Source: CBDFJH01 sp965198095
Lineage (GTDB): Bacteria > Latescibacterota > UBA2968 > GCA-2709665
Direction: 5' to 3'
Length of the DNA: 64,000 nucleotides
Assembly: GCA_965198095.1 (NCBI GenBank)
Contig: OZ240239.1
Coordinates: 806,001 to 870,000, forward strand
Shown here: piece after piece, positions 8,320 through 17,365 of the stretch
How positions within the stretch are numbered: the stretch's first letter is position 1
Layout of the letters: every line of letters starts with the position of its first letter
Notes under the pieces: generated by a model
Databases searched by the model: none
What the model saw: only the letters and a program-made list of their open reading frames with translations
What the model was told of the DNA's origin: nothing
Translations under genes and position numbers: made by a program

Positions 8320-10497
8320 TCAGTCGCTGCTTATGGTGCGGACGATGAACCCTTGCGCATCGACCACGGGAATCGCCCGCCTGAAACCGGCGTCGCACGA
8401 CAGCTCACTTGCGGCACCGGCACCGGGCAGGGTGGTATACGGGTCTGCCTGCGTGACATCGACCCCGTAGCCGAGATCGGCCAGGGATTGAACCGTGATC
8501 GCGCTTAACGCGCCGCCGCCAGCCGGCTCCATGAGTTCGCCATTGAGCACAGGAACCCTCCAGTGCCCACCGTCGCCGGACACCGGCACCTTCTTGCCCG
8601 TGTAGTCCCATCCTCCCGCGTCGTCGAAGGCGGCAATCGCCAGTGGGCCGTTGAAGTGCTGGTCGCCATCCGGAGTGTTCTGGTAGAAGCCGAGCTGCTC
8701 CCAGAGCGTCCCTGACCCCAGAACGTGCCCCACCTCATGGAGTCCTGTAATCAGAAGATTAGCCCGCAAATTGAACCCCATGCATCCAAGGACAGGTAAA
8801 GGTAAATTGGTAGTCTCGCGCAAAAGAGAAGGGCCACCCCACCCAAGGGGTCCGTCGCCTTCGAAGCTGGTCACATATATCCGCAGGTCGTCTATCCGCT
8901 CCCCGGCCGGAATCTCATACGAATGATCGCCACACCTCCCGGACCAGCCCTGAGTAAATTCAGAGTCCGGTAGGTCCTCTATAATGACCGTCATCCAGCG
9001 CCTGGCTACGTATTGGAGAACCCTTTTCTTCTCCTCGGTGAAGGAGTCGAGGTAAACGAGTTCGATGTCGAAGTCGCTGCTGCCAAACGCATCGAAGCGT
9101 ACCGTCGCTCCGTTGCTCTCAAGGACGGGAATGTGTTCGTTGATGGAGGTGTCGCTCAGTGGATTTCCCCTAAGCTCCAGATGTGTCAGGCTGGTCAAGC
9201 CGGAAAGCCCCGAGATGTCCGTGATGATGTTGATCTGAAGGTCCAATTCCCTTAGGTCGGTCAAGCCCGATAGCGCCGAAACGTCCGTGATTTCGTTCCG
9301 GAAAAGAACTAGGCGTTCCAGGTTGGTCAATCCCCGTAGCGGCGACACGTCCGAGATGTTGTTTACCCCAAGCCCCAGAAATGTCAGGTTGGTCAATCCC
9401 CGCAGCGGCGACACGTCCGAGATGTCGTTGCCGACAAGCTCCAGAAATGTCAGGTTGGTCAAGCCGGAGAGCGCCGAGATGTCCGTGATGGGGTTGGATC
9501 TAAGCACCAGTGCTCTCAGGTTGGTCAATTCTGAAAGCGCCGAGATGTCTTCAATACTGTTGGCCCCAAGCTCCAGCAGTCCCAGGTTGGTCAAGCCGGA
9601 GAGCGCCGAGATGCTCGTTATGTTGTTGTCCTCAAGGCTCAGGTATCTCAGGTTGGTGGCAGACTCTATCCCGGACAAAACGCTGATGTCGGCGGCGCGG
9701 GCATCGAGACGGTCGAACGTCGCCATTTCAGCCGGTGTGATCGGCGCGCCGCTGTCCTTGCCCAGGGCGTCTTCGATCGCCGCTCGGAGGTTGACATCGG
9801 GGATGGCCACCGCCCTCGAGCTGTCCCTGACTGTCACCGCCGGGGAGGCAGCCGAGCAGTTGTTCCGGGTATCGGCTTCGCCGGCCACCGATTCGACGCA
9901 GGCTCCGTAGTAGTAGGTGCCTTCACTGGACTCGGCGGTCAGGTTGATCGACTCGGCACTGGCGCGGCCGGCCGCAAGTCCCCTCACCGCGTCCGTGCCG
10001 ACCTCCGTATCGCTCGTGGAGACCGTCGCGTCGGTCGAGCGGTAGTAGTGCAGCGTCGTAGCGGCCGATTGACCCGTGCCCTGGTTGCGGACGGTGGCGC
10101 TCAGCGTGAAAGATTGCCCGGGAGTCGGACTGCTGTCGCTGACCGAAGGGGATTGAACAACGAGATCAGGGCTGCCGCCATCCCCGCCGCCGGATGATGG
10201 CGGCTCTTTGCCAAAGCTGCCGGCAAAAATCAGAAAATCACCAAAGCCGATCTCACCGTCGCCATCCAGATCATACTTCGCTTCATATTTCCCGCTCCCG
10301 TCGCCCTGGCGCGACCCGAACGCCTGTGCGAAAATCAGGAAGTCCGTGAATCCCACCCAGTTATCGCCGTCGAAATCGGGAGAAGGCGAGGCGTTGGATG
10401 TGATCACATTTGTATTGACCCCGGCGTTGGCATGACCCGCAAAGACCGGCAACCCGAGGACGGCAACCAACGACAAGCTCTTTATGATTGAAGCCAT
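8320..10497 (-). CDS. secreted LRR protein with EF-hand, CARDB and M8-like metalloprotease domains
   Basis: A 725-aa exported protein. Order of domains: signal peptide (1-25), two dockerin-like EF-hands (about 40-95, DFDGDNWVGFTDFLIFA and YDLDGDGEIGFGDFLIFA), a CARDB-type beta domain (about 108-222), about eight 22-residue leucine-rich repeats of internalin type (about 270-450, pattern LTNLTFLELVGNDISDVSPL), and a C-terminal peptidase-like region. There HEVGHVLGSGTLW (about 586-598) gives the HExxH zinc site, HW near residue 645 may be the distal third ligand, and ELMEP near 655 looks like the Met-turn, as in leishmanolysin-like (M8) enzymes. AAGGA lies about ten bases before the ATG. Substrate unknown; binding plus proteolysis outside the cell is inferred. 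Confidence 0.75.
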   Translation of the reverse strand: MASIIKSLSLVAVLGLPVFAGHANAGVNTNVITSNASPSPDFDGDNWVGFTDFLIFAQAFGSRQGDGSGKYEAKYDLDGDGEIGFGDFLIFAGSFGKEPPSSGGGDGGSPDLVVQSPSVSDSSPTPGQSFTLSATVRNQGTGQSAATTLHYYRSTDATVSTSDTEVGTDAVRGLAAGRASAESINLTAESSEGTYYYGACVESVAGEADTRNNCSAASPAVTVRDSSRAVAIPDVNLRAAIEDALGKDSGAPITPAEMATFDRLDARAADISVLSGIESATNLRYLSLEDNNITSISALSGLTNLGLLELGANSIEDISALSELTNLRALVLRSNPITDISALSGLTNLTFLELVGNDISDVSPLRGLTNLTFLGLGVNNISDVSPLRGLTNLERLVLFRNEITDVSALSGLTDLRELDLQINIITDISGLSGLTSLTHLELRGNPLSDTSINEHIPVLESNGATVRFDAFGSSDFDIELVYLDSFTEEKKRVLQYVARRWMTVIIEDLPDSEFTQGWSGRCGDHSYEIPAGERIDDLRIYVTSFEGDGPLGWGGPSLLRETTNLPLPVLGCMGFNLRANLLITGLHEVGHVLGSGTLWEQLGFYQNTPDGDQHFNGPLAIAAFDDAGGWDYTGKKVPVSGDGGHWRVPVLNGELMEPAGGGALSAITVQSLADLGYGVDVTQADPYTTLPGAGAASELSCDAGFRRAIPVVDAQGFIVRTISSD

Positions 10498-10603
10498 TGG
10501 ACCCGGTTCCTTTCCTTGACGTTTCTGACCTCAATTCACCGCATTTTTATACACAGCGTCTCCACTTACATGGGCAAAATTCGTGCCATATTTTCAAAAA
10601 GCA

Positions 10604-10684
10604 TACAACACGTTGTAGATGAATGAGTTAGAGCATACACGGCGCCGACCGGAAAATCATCGACATGTTGCAGAATGCAACATG
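10604..10684. promoter_or_regulatory. two palindromes upstream of the LRR-protease gene
   Basis: TACAAC-AC-GTTGTA (10604-10617) and CATGTTGCA-GAA-TGCAACATG (10664-10684) are perfect inverted repeats 107-187 bases upstream of the gene ending at 10497. They resemble operator sites for a dimeric regulator, but no regulator gene is adjacent. The remaining sequence from 10685 to 11050 shows AT-rich stretches but no supportable gene. Confidence 0.3.
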
Positions 10685-11050
10685 GAACACCGCCCAAGCG
10701 ACCGTGTCACGGCTCTGATATAAGCTATAAATTGATGTTTACTTAAGGACTTACGGAAACGACCGGATGGAGAAACAGAGGATTTGGTGCAATTCGCAAC
10801 GCGAGGCGCGTTTTGCAACGCATTTCGGGTGCCCCTGGCGAGGCGTTTAAAGGCCGAGGGGGTTCGTCAACCTTCTCAAGGACTGCCGCCGATTCCCTGC
10901 TTTGCTTGGCGGCCAAAATATGCGGAGTCGAGCAGGCCGTGCTTTGCCATGTTCGTCTCCCTCACATAAGGTCTATTCTGACCACGCAGAGCGTATCTAA
11001 CCAAAGTTCTCTCTAAACGCGTCTTACACCCATTGGGAAAGGAGAGAACC

Positions 11051-11397
11051 ATGGGACGCGGTCGTCCTCGGAAGCCGATTGTGTTGTCTGCCCAAGTCCG
11101 TGAGGAACTGACGTCACTTTCACGGTCTCGTACGTTTTCGCATGGTCTCGTGCGACGTGCCAATATCGTCTTGATGAGCGCGACGGTATCAGTTACCGTG
11201 TGATTGCCCAAAAAGTCGGGCTGAGCCCGCAGAATGTCGTCAGCTGGCGTAACCGTTTTCTCCAGCAAGGATTAACCTTAATTCGAAATATTTCGGCGGT
11301 ATTGGCTTGGATTCGGCCTGAAGAACAACGGCGAATTGATGTCGCAAGTCGACGATTCTTAAAGTCACCGGCTGTGACCGGAAAAAAACGCATTTGA
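11051..11397 (+). mobile_element. IS630-type transposase remnant
   Basis: A GGAAAGGAGA ribosome site precedes ATG 11051. The first frame (MGRGRPRKPIVLSAQVREEL, then RRANIVLMSA) matches the N-terminus of IS630-family transposases. A frameshift near 11185 leads to ISYRVIAQKVGLSPQNVV and SWRNRFLQQGL, the helix-turn-helix that follows in intact members. After that the similarity stops; the frame continues as unrelated sequence to 11397. The DDE catalytic part is missing, so this is an inactive 5' fragment. No terminal inverted repeats could be assigned. Confidence 0.65.
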
Positions 11398-11720
11398 ACG
11401 ATCGAAATGCCCCACTCCTCCAGCGTTTGACCGCGTTGTCGATTGCCTATTTTTGACGAATTAAGGCTAAGTTTTCGACTACCGGTTTTTTTTCGAATCA
11501 AGGTTAGCCTTGATTCGAAATATCTCGGCGGTGTTCTCTGGGAGGTGTTCTCTGGGATTTGTCCAGAAGAACAAAGGCGTCTTTACGTCACCATTCGGCC
11601 ATTCTTTAGTTCACGGGATGTGAACAGAAAAACAGTGCATTTTAGCTGAGGTAATTCCACATTTCTCACGGCCTTACGAAGTTGTGGATTGCTTGTTTTT
11701 TCGAATCAAGGAGGTTAGGT
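11268..11720. repeat. diverged tandem repeat, unit about 230 bp, with hairpin
   Basis: Two diverged copies of one unit can be followed by eye. CTTAATTCGAAATATTTCGG at 11277 matches CTTGATTCGAAATATCTCGG at 11509, and GAAGAACAACGGCG matches GAAGAACAAAGGCG further on. Both copies end in a variant of CGATTGCCT...CGAATTAAGG. Between them lies a perfect 13-bp inverted repeat, TTTCGAATCAAGG (11491-11503) and CCTTGATTCGAAA (11508-11520), with loop TTAG. Another TTTCGAATCAAGG is at 11700-11712. The unit overlaps the end of the transposase remnant and may derive from a mobile element. No gene is supported from 11400 to 11861. Confidence 0.6.
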
Positions 11721-11861
11721 GTTCGAAATCCTCGTCGGCGCTGTAGAGGATTCCGCCCTTCTCGACATGTTGACGAGCGAACTGCTGGAGGGTTTCCTGT
11801 CGCTAAAGTAACAAAATTTCCAGAAGAAATAAAGAGGGTTTGGGCAACTAACTAAACGTTA

Positions 11862-12512
11862 TTAGGATTCGTAAGGCGCCCCCTCCGCGCCCCGTTTCAA
11901 GAGCATCTCGAGCTCAGGCTCCAGATCCTTCCTTTCCCGCGGTCCAACGTGCTTTCGGAAGATGTGCCCATCCTGGTCGATGATAAACGTCGTCGGCATG
12001 ACCAGCACACTTCCATCGCGCAGCTCCAGCTCCCCGTCACCCAGTCCAACGAGGGTGGGGATTCCCTTTACGGCGGACCAGATCCGGTCGATTTTCTGAA
12101 CTTCGGAGTAGTCCTTCACTTTCGACACCGGATAATCCATACCGGCCTCTCGGCAAAACTCCTGGACGTACTCCGGGTCTGCCTCAAAATCCATGGAGAT
12201 GCCGACCAGCTGCACGCCCTTGTCCTTATAATCCCGGTGGAGATCTACAAGGTGGGGAATTTCAACGATACAGGGAAGACACCAGGTGGCCCAGAAGTTG
12301 ACGACGAGCACCTTTCCACGATAGTCGGAAAGATGTATCGTCTCCCCGTTCAGACACTTCAGAGTGAGCTCGGGCGCCGCTGCTCGCCGGATCTCGCTCC
12401 TGTCTCCGCCCTCTTCCGTCCCCGCTCGTCTCGGCGTGTCGCAGGAGATCGACCACGGAAGCACCACCGCTCCGATCACGACGTAAGAAGCGGGGCGTAT
12501 CCATCGTTTCAT
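11862..12512 (-). CDS. TlpA/ResA-like thioredoxin-fold protein
   Basis: A membrane-tethered thiol-disulfide oxidoreductase of 216 aa. An N-terminal hydrophobic segment (about 8-24) ends in WSISC, which may be a weak lipobox or a signal anchor. The AhpC/TSA-type thioredoxin domain follows, with VNFWATWCLPCIVEIP carrying the CxxC pair (CLPC, about residues 79-82) and PTTFIIDQDG containing the cis-proline region. Family roles are extracytoplasmic disulfide reduction, for example in cytochrome c maturation; no such genes are nearby. Its ATG overlaps the gyrA stop codon (ATGA), so it is probably translationally coupled to gyrA, an unusual place for a redox protein. Confidence 0.85.
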   Translation of the reverse strand: MKRWIRPASYVVIGAVVLPWSISCDTPRRAGTEEGGDRSEIRRAAAPELTLKCLNGETIHLSDYRGKVLVVNFWATWCLPCIVEIPHLVDLHRDYKDKGVQLVGISMDFEADPEYVQEFCREAGMDYPVSKVKDYSEVQKIDRIWSAVKGIPTLVGLGDGELELRDGSVLVMPTTFIIDQDGHIFRKHVGPRERKDLEPELEMLLKRGAEGAPYES

Positions 12513-15022
12513 GCCTCTCTTCCATTCCCGTCAGAGCTTGAAAAGCCCTCTCCCCCGCCTGCCTCGTCCCCTTTCCCGCCTTTGGACGGGGCGCCCCCCT
12601 CGTCTTCGCCTGAAACCCGGGCCACGCCGAATACCCTGTCGCCCGTTTCCAGGTTAATCAGCTTCACGCCCTGGGTGTTGCGTCCAATCGCATTCACGTC
12701 CCGTATCGGCAGACGGATCAGGATTCCGCCTTGTGAGACGATCATCAGCTCATCTTCGTCCACGACTTCGCTGAGCGATACGACCTTTCCGTTTCGCTCC
12801 GTCGTCCTGATGTTGATCACACCCTTTCCGCCTCGGCGCGTGAGCCGATAGTCCGAGACGTGCGTCCGCTTCCCATACCCGTTTTCACACACCGTGAGCA
12901 GGCTACGTCCTCCCTTGGCGACGACCATCTCGACGACGGAATCCCCGCCTTCCAGGCGAATCCCCCTTACGCCCCGGGCCTTCCGACCCATATCCCTCAC
13001 ATCCTCCTCCGAGAAGCGGATGGCCTGACCCCCGCGCGTGCCCAGGATCACGTCCTGACTGCCATCGGTGATGACCGCCCCGATCAGCTGGTCCTCTTCC
13101 AGAACGTCCATGGCGATAATCCCATCTCGCCGCGGTCGGCTGTACGCAGAGAGAACCGTCTTTTTGACCAACCCATTCCTGGTGACCTTCATCAAAAAGC
13201 GGCTCTCATCGAACTCGTTCACGGGAACGATCGCCGAAATCTTGTGGCCGGGGGCGATATCGATCAGGTTGACGGCAGGTCTGCCCCGTGACGTCCTCGT
13301 CCCCTGGGGAATCTCGTGCACCTTCAACCAGTAGCAGCGGCCCCGATCGGTCAAGAACAGAATGAAATGATGCGTGGAGGCGATAAAAAGATGCTCCACG
13401 AAGTCTTCGTCCTTGGTACGCATCCCCGTCACCCCCCGCCCTCCGCGATGCTGCTGTCGATACGTCGCCACGGGGATCCGTTTGATGTACCCCGCGTGCG
13501 AGATCGTTATGACCATGTCTTCCTCAGCGATCAGGTCTTCAATCTCAAACTCCGAACCCCAGAGCACGATCTCGCTTCTTCTGTCATCTTCAAACTTTTC
13601 GGCGATCTCGTTCAGGTCCGCCTTGACGATTTCCATTCGCTTGGGTCGACTGTCCAGAATGAAACGCAGCCTTTCGATCTCTCGAATCAGTGCTTCATAC
13701 TCTTCCTCGACTTTCCTCTGCTCGAGATGGGTCAGCCGTTGAAGCGTCACTGAAAGGATGGCCTGCGCCTGCCGCTCGGACAGCTCCAGCCTCTCCATCA
13801 ACGCGCGCCGCGCTTCGTCCGGGTCCTCGGACCCGCGAATGAGCTCGATGGCCAGATCGATATCCGAAAGGGCCGCTTTCAATCCCTCGAGGATGTGGGC
13901 CCGGTCCTCGGCCACGCCGAGCTCGTGCCGCGTGCGGCGGACGACCACCTCGTGTCGGTGGTCGATGAAGCATTTCAGCAACGCCTTCAGGTTCAGGCAC
14001 CTCGGCTGGCCGTCAACCAGGGCGATCAGATGGGCTGCGAAAGTGGCCTCGAGCTGCGTAAGCTTGTAAAGCTGGTTCAGGATCACGTCGCCAATCCCGT
14101 CCCGCTTCACCTCGACGACGATTCTCATGCCTGCGCGGTCCGACTCATCCCGGATTCCCGCGATTCCGGAGACCTTTCTTTCACGCACCAGGTCGGCCAT
14201 CTTCTCCAGCAGGTTGGACTTGGCCACCATGTAGGGGATCTCCGTAATCACGACCTTCTCCCGCCCATTCTTCAGCATTTCAATATGGGCGCGGGCACGG
14301 ATGCGAATGTGACCCCTGCCCGTCTCGTAGGCCTCCCGGACCCCGCTGATCCCGTAGACGATCCCTCCGGTCGGGAAATCGGGCGCCTTGACATACGCCA
14401 TCAGCCCCTCGATGTCCAGGTCCGGGTTGTCGATCAGCGCGACCAGCGCCTCCGCGACCTCGCCGAGGTTGTGCGGCGGAATGGCCGTCGCCATGCTTAC
14501 GGCGATCCCGACGGCGCCGTTGCAGAGCAGGTTGGGGAAACGGGCGGGCAGCACGGTGGGCTCTTCGATCCGCTCGTCGTAGTTCGGCCTGAAGTCGACG
14601 GTCTCCTTGTCGATATCGGTCAGCATCTCGAAGCCGGGCCCGGCCATCCGCGCCTCCGTGTATCGCATCGCGGCCGGCGGATAGCCGTCTATCGACCCGA
14701 AGTTGCCCTGCCCGTCAACGAGTGGGTAACGCATCTTGAAGTCCTGGGCAAGGTTCACCAGGGTGGGGTAGACGATCATCTCACCGTGCGGGTGGTAGTT
14801 CCCGGAGGTGTGTCCCGCAATATTCGCACACTTCCTGTGTTGCCGTCCCGGCGTCAAACCCAGATCATTCATGGCCACGAGGATGCGCCTCTGGGACGGC
14901 TTCAGCCCGTCGCGAGCATCCGGCAGTGCGCGATCTACCAGCGTACTCATGGAGTACGCCAGGTAGGACTTCTTCATCTCCTCCCCGATATCGATCGGGA
15001 CGATTGACTGTCTCTGCATCAT
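12509..15022 (-). CDS. gyrA: DNA gyrase subunit A
   Basis: The breakage-reunion subunit of gyrase, which introduces negative supercoils with GyrB. At 837 aa it has normal length. Visible features are the N-terminal SYLAYSMSTLVDRALPDARD, the winged-helix and catalytic tyrosine in AAMRYTEAR, and the C-terminal DNA-wrapping beta-pinwheel with a GyrA-box-like HRGGRGV. In the quinolone-resistance region the sequence is GNYHPHGEMIVYPT, so positions equivalent to E. coli Ser83 and Asp87 are Met and Pro. It is the penultimate gene of the dnaN-recF-dciA-gyrB-gyrA-tlpA run, 43 bases after gyrB. Confidence 0.97.
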   Translation of the reverse strand: MMQRQSIVPIDIGEEMKKSYLAYSMSTLVDRALPDARDGLKPSQRRILVAMNDLGLTPGRQHRKCANIAGHTSGNYHPHGEMIVYPTLVNLAQDFKMRYPLVDGQGNFGSIDGYPPAAMRYTEARMAGPGFEMLTDIDKETVDFRPNYDERIEEPTVLPARFPNLLCNGAVGIAVSMATAIPPHNLGEVAEALVALIDNPDLDIEGLMAYVKAPDFPTGGIVYGISGVREAYETGRGHIRIRARAHIEMLKNGREKVVITEIPYMVAKSNLLEKMADLVRERKVSGIAGIRDESDRAGMRIVVEVKRDGIGDVILNQLYKLTQLEATFAAHLIALVDGQPRCLNLKALLKCFIDHRHEVVVRRTRHELGVAEDRAHILEGLKAALSDIDLAIELIRGSEDPDEARRALMERLELSERQAQAILSVTLQRLTHLEQRKVEEEYEALIREIERLRFILDSRPKRMEIVKADLNEIAEKFEDDRRSEIVLWGSEFEIEDLIAEEDMVITISHAGYIKRIPVATYRQQHRGGRGVTGMRTKDEDFVEHLFIASTHHFILFLTDRGRCYWLKVHEIPQGTRTSRGRPAVNLIDIAPGHKISAIVPVNEFDESRFLMKVTRNGLVKKTVLSAYSRPRRDGIIAMDVLEEDQLIGAVITDGSQDVILGTRGGQAIRFSEEDVRDMGRKARGVRGIRLEGGDSVVEMVVAKGGRSLLTVCENGYGKRTHVSDYRLTRRGGKGVINIRTTERNGKVVSLSEVVDEDELMIVSQGGILIRLPIRDVNAIGRNTQGVKLINLETGDRVFGVARVSGEDEGGAPSKGGKGDEAGGGEGFSSSDGNGREA

Positions 15023-15065
15023 TGATCGATCCCCTCAGTCATCACACGAGTCAAGGCAAGTCCGC

Positions 15066-16988
15066 CTAGACATCCAACTCGGCCTCCAAGGCGTGTTCTT
15101 CGATAAACCGCCTGCGCGGCCCCACGTCACCTCCCATCAGCATCGAAAAAACGTGCTCCGCCTCCGTGGCGTCTTCCTGTGTCACCCGGAGAATCGTTCG
15201 TCTTTCGGGATCCATCGTCGTCTCCCAGAGCTGCTCCGGGTTCATCTCGCCGAGCCCTTTGTAACGCTGGACCGAGACCCGCCTGCCCGTTTTGCCCAGC
15301 GACGCGAGGAGGCGGTTCCGCTCCCCTTCGTCGAACGCGTAGTGTTCACGGCGGCCCTGCTTGACCATGAACAAGGGCGGCCGTGCGATGTAGACCCTGC
15401 CCGCGCTGACCATCGGTCGCATATACCGGAAGAAGAAGGTCAAGAGCAAGGTCCGGATGTGGGACCCGTCCACATCTGCATCGGCCATGACGATGATCTT
15501 CCCATACCTCAGCTTTTCAAGGTCGAAGTCCTCGCCAACGCCCCCGCCAAGCGCCAGCATCATCGGCTGGAGTTTGTCGTTGCTCATGACCCTGTCTATC
15601 CGCGCCTTCTCGACATTCAAAGGCTTTCCCCAAATGGGGAGAATGGCCTGGAACCTGCGATCCCGGCCCTGCGCCGCCGACCCGCCCGCCGAGTCGCCCT
15701 CTACCAGAAAGATTTCGGTCTCCTCCCGATCGGTCAGCGAACAATCCAGCAGCTTCCCGGGCAGACCGCCGCCTTCCAGAATGTTCTTTCGCCTCACGAG
15801 CTCGCGCGCCTTCCGGGCCGCTTCTCGAGCTCGCGCCGCCTCGACCGCTTTTCGAAGAATCTTCTTTACGACCGATGGATTCTCCTCGATGTATTCGGAC
15901 AGCTTCTCTCCCACGAGCGACTGGACGGTGCCCTTGACCTCGCTGTTGCCCAGCTTCGTCTTTGTCTGTCCCTCGAACTGTGGCTCCGGCACCTTCGCGC
16001 TGACCACCGCGGTCAGTCCCTCCCGTGCGTCCTCTCCGGACAGATTGAAGTTCGCGCTCTTGAACACGTTGTACTTGGCGCCATAGCCGTTCAGCGTATG
16101 TGTAAGCGCAGTTCGAAAGCCTGTTTCGTGGGTACCCCCCTCGAGCGTATAGACGTTGTTCACAAAGCTGTAGATGTTCTCCAAGTAGGAGTCGTTGTAC
16201 TGAAGCGCGGCCTCGATCACAACCCCGTCTCGCTCACCCGCGAAATAGATCGGACTGTGCAGGGAGGTCCGGCCTTCGTCCAGGTATTCCACGAACGCGC
16301 ACAAACCGCCATCGTAGTGAAAGGTCTCCTCGTGCCCCACGCGAAGGTCTTTCACCGTGATCGTCAGGTTCTTGTTCAAAAACGCCAGCTCCCTCAGGCG
16401 GTTGACAACGGTCTCCAGGTTGAAATCGACGTGCTCGAAGATCTCCTTGTCCGGAAGGAAGGTCACCCGCGTGCCCGTGGCTTCGCGGTCGCCGGTCTCC
16501 TTCATCTCACAGGCCGGTACCCCCCTTTCGTAACGCTGAAAGTAGACCTTGCCCCGCTCGTCGAGGAGCTTCGAGCAGACCTCGACCTCGCACCACTCGG
16601 AGAGCGCGTTGACCACCGAGACGCCAACGCCGTGCAGACCTCCGGAGACGGCATACGTCTTCTTGTCGAATTTTCCGCCGGCGTGCAGAAGGGTCATCAC
16701 GACTTCGAGGGCCGGCCGATTCTCGGTGGGGTGTGTATCCACGGGAATGCCCCGCCCGTTGTCTTCCACGGTCAGGGTTCCGTCGGCGTTCACGGTGACC
16801 TCGATACGGTCACAAAACCCTTCCATGGCCTCATCCACGCTGTTGCTGACCACCTCCCAGACCAGCTGGTGAAGCCCCGGCGTCCCAGTGCTTGCGATGT
16901 ACATGGCCGGCCGTCGCCGAACGGCCTCCAAGCCTTTCAGTACCTGAATTTTGTCCGCTCGGTAGGATTCCGACACGACTTGCGCCAT
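15066..16988 (-). CDS. gyrB: DNA gyrase subunit B
   Basis: The ATPase subunit of gyrase. The GHKL ATPase domain is at the N-terminus (VSNSVDEAMEG with the catalytic Glu equivalent, VEDNGRGIP and GGLHGVGVSVVNAL). The transducer domain follows, then the TOPRIM metal site (LVEGDSAGGSAAQG near 415-430, and MADADVDGSHIRTLL) and the C-terminal GyrA-binding tail. At 640 aa it is a short-form GyrB without the enterobacterial insert. It starts just five bases after the dciA stop and is part of the same leftward operon. Confidence 0.97.
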   Translation of the reverse strand: MAQVVSESYRADKIQVLKGLEAVRRRPAMYIASTGTPGLHQLVWEVVSNSVDEAMEGFCDRIEVTVNADGTLTVEDNGRGIPVDTHPTENRPALEVVMTLLHAGGKFDKKTYAVSGGLHGVGVSVVNALSEWCEVEVCSKLLDERGKVYFQRYERGVPACEMKETGDREATGTRVTFLPDKEIFEHVDFNLETVVNRLRELAFLNKNLTITVKDLRVGHEETFHYDGGLCAFVEYLDEGRTSLHSPIYFAGERDGVVIEAALQYNDSYLENIYSFVNNVYTLEGGTHETGFRTALTHTLNGYGAKYNVFKSANFNLSGEDAREGLTAVVSAKVPEPQFEGQTKTKLGNSEVKGTVQSLVGEKLSEYIEENPSVVKKILRKAVEAARAREAARKARELVRRKNILEGGGLPGKLLDCSLTDREETEIFLVEGDSAGGSAAQGRDRRFQAILPIWGKPLNVEKARIDRVMSNDKLQPMMLALGGGVGEDFDLEKLRYGKIIVMADADVDGSHIRTLLLTFFFRYMRPMVSAGRVYIARPPLFMVKQGRREHYAFDEGERNRLLASLGKTGRRVSVQRYKGLGEMNPEQLWETTMDPERRTILRVTQEDATEAEHVFSMLMGGDVGPRRRFIEEHALEAELDV

Positions 16989-16993
16989 ACCTG

Positions 16994-17365
16994 TCAGCTC
17001 CCCTTGGTGGTGGAACTCCGTCCTCTCCGCCCCCCGGTCAGCCGGATCGACCGAACAACGTCTCGACCCACGAAACGGTTGAGTGCCTTGCAGGCCCGCT
17101 CAAGTTCAAAATAAAGACGGTGACGCCACACATCCTGCTCAACGGACACGAGAAGCTCGCCCCGGAGAATCCGCTCCGCTCGCGCCACACCCTCCGCACC
17201 TTCTCCAAGGAGAGATCGGACAACCCCGGGCCAGAGCAAGAGCGCCCGCTGTTCCAGAAGTTTGCCTTCAACACCCAATTCGGAGATCGTCTCGCGAAGG
17301 CCGACCTCCAGGGGGAGCGGGTCCGGCCCCCCGGTCCTCTCCGGCACTTCCCTAAAGCGCGACAA
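16994..17365 (-). CDS. dciA: DciA-family (DUF721) helicase-loading protein
   Basis: A 123-aa protein in the position where many bacteria encode a DUF721 protein, between recF and gyrB. DciA is the ancestral loader or operator of the replicative helicase DnaB in bacteria lacking DnaC or DnaI. The N-terminal basic and helical part is followed by the characteristic KH-like stretch: VSVEQDVWRHRLYFELERA, then LNRFVGRDVVRSIRL. The start overlaps the 3' end of recF by 14 bases, which suggests translational coupling. The assignment rests on position and the short family pattern. Confidence 0.75.
   Translation of the reverse strand: MSRFREVPERTGGPDPLPLEVGLRETISELGVEGKLLEQRALLLWPGVVRSLLGEGAEGVARAERILRGELLVSVEQDVWRHRLYFELERACKALNRFVGRDVVRSIRLTGGRRGRSSTTKGS

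Noticed and set aside
15093..17114. 673-codon plus-strand frame opposite gyrB
   Set aside because: Shadow of gyrB; composition is His/Arg/Pro-rich without motifs.
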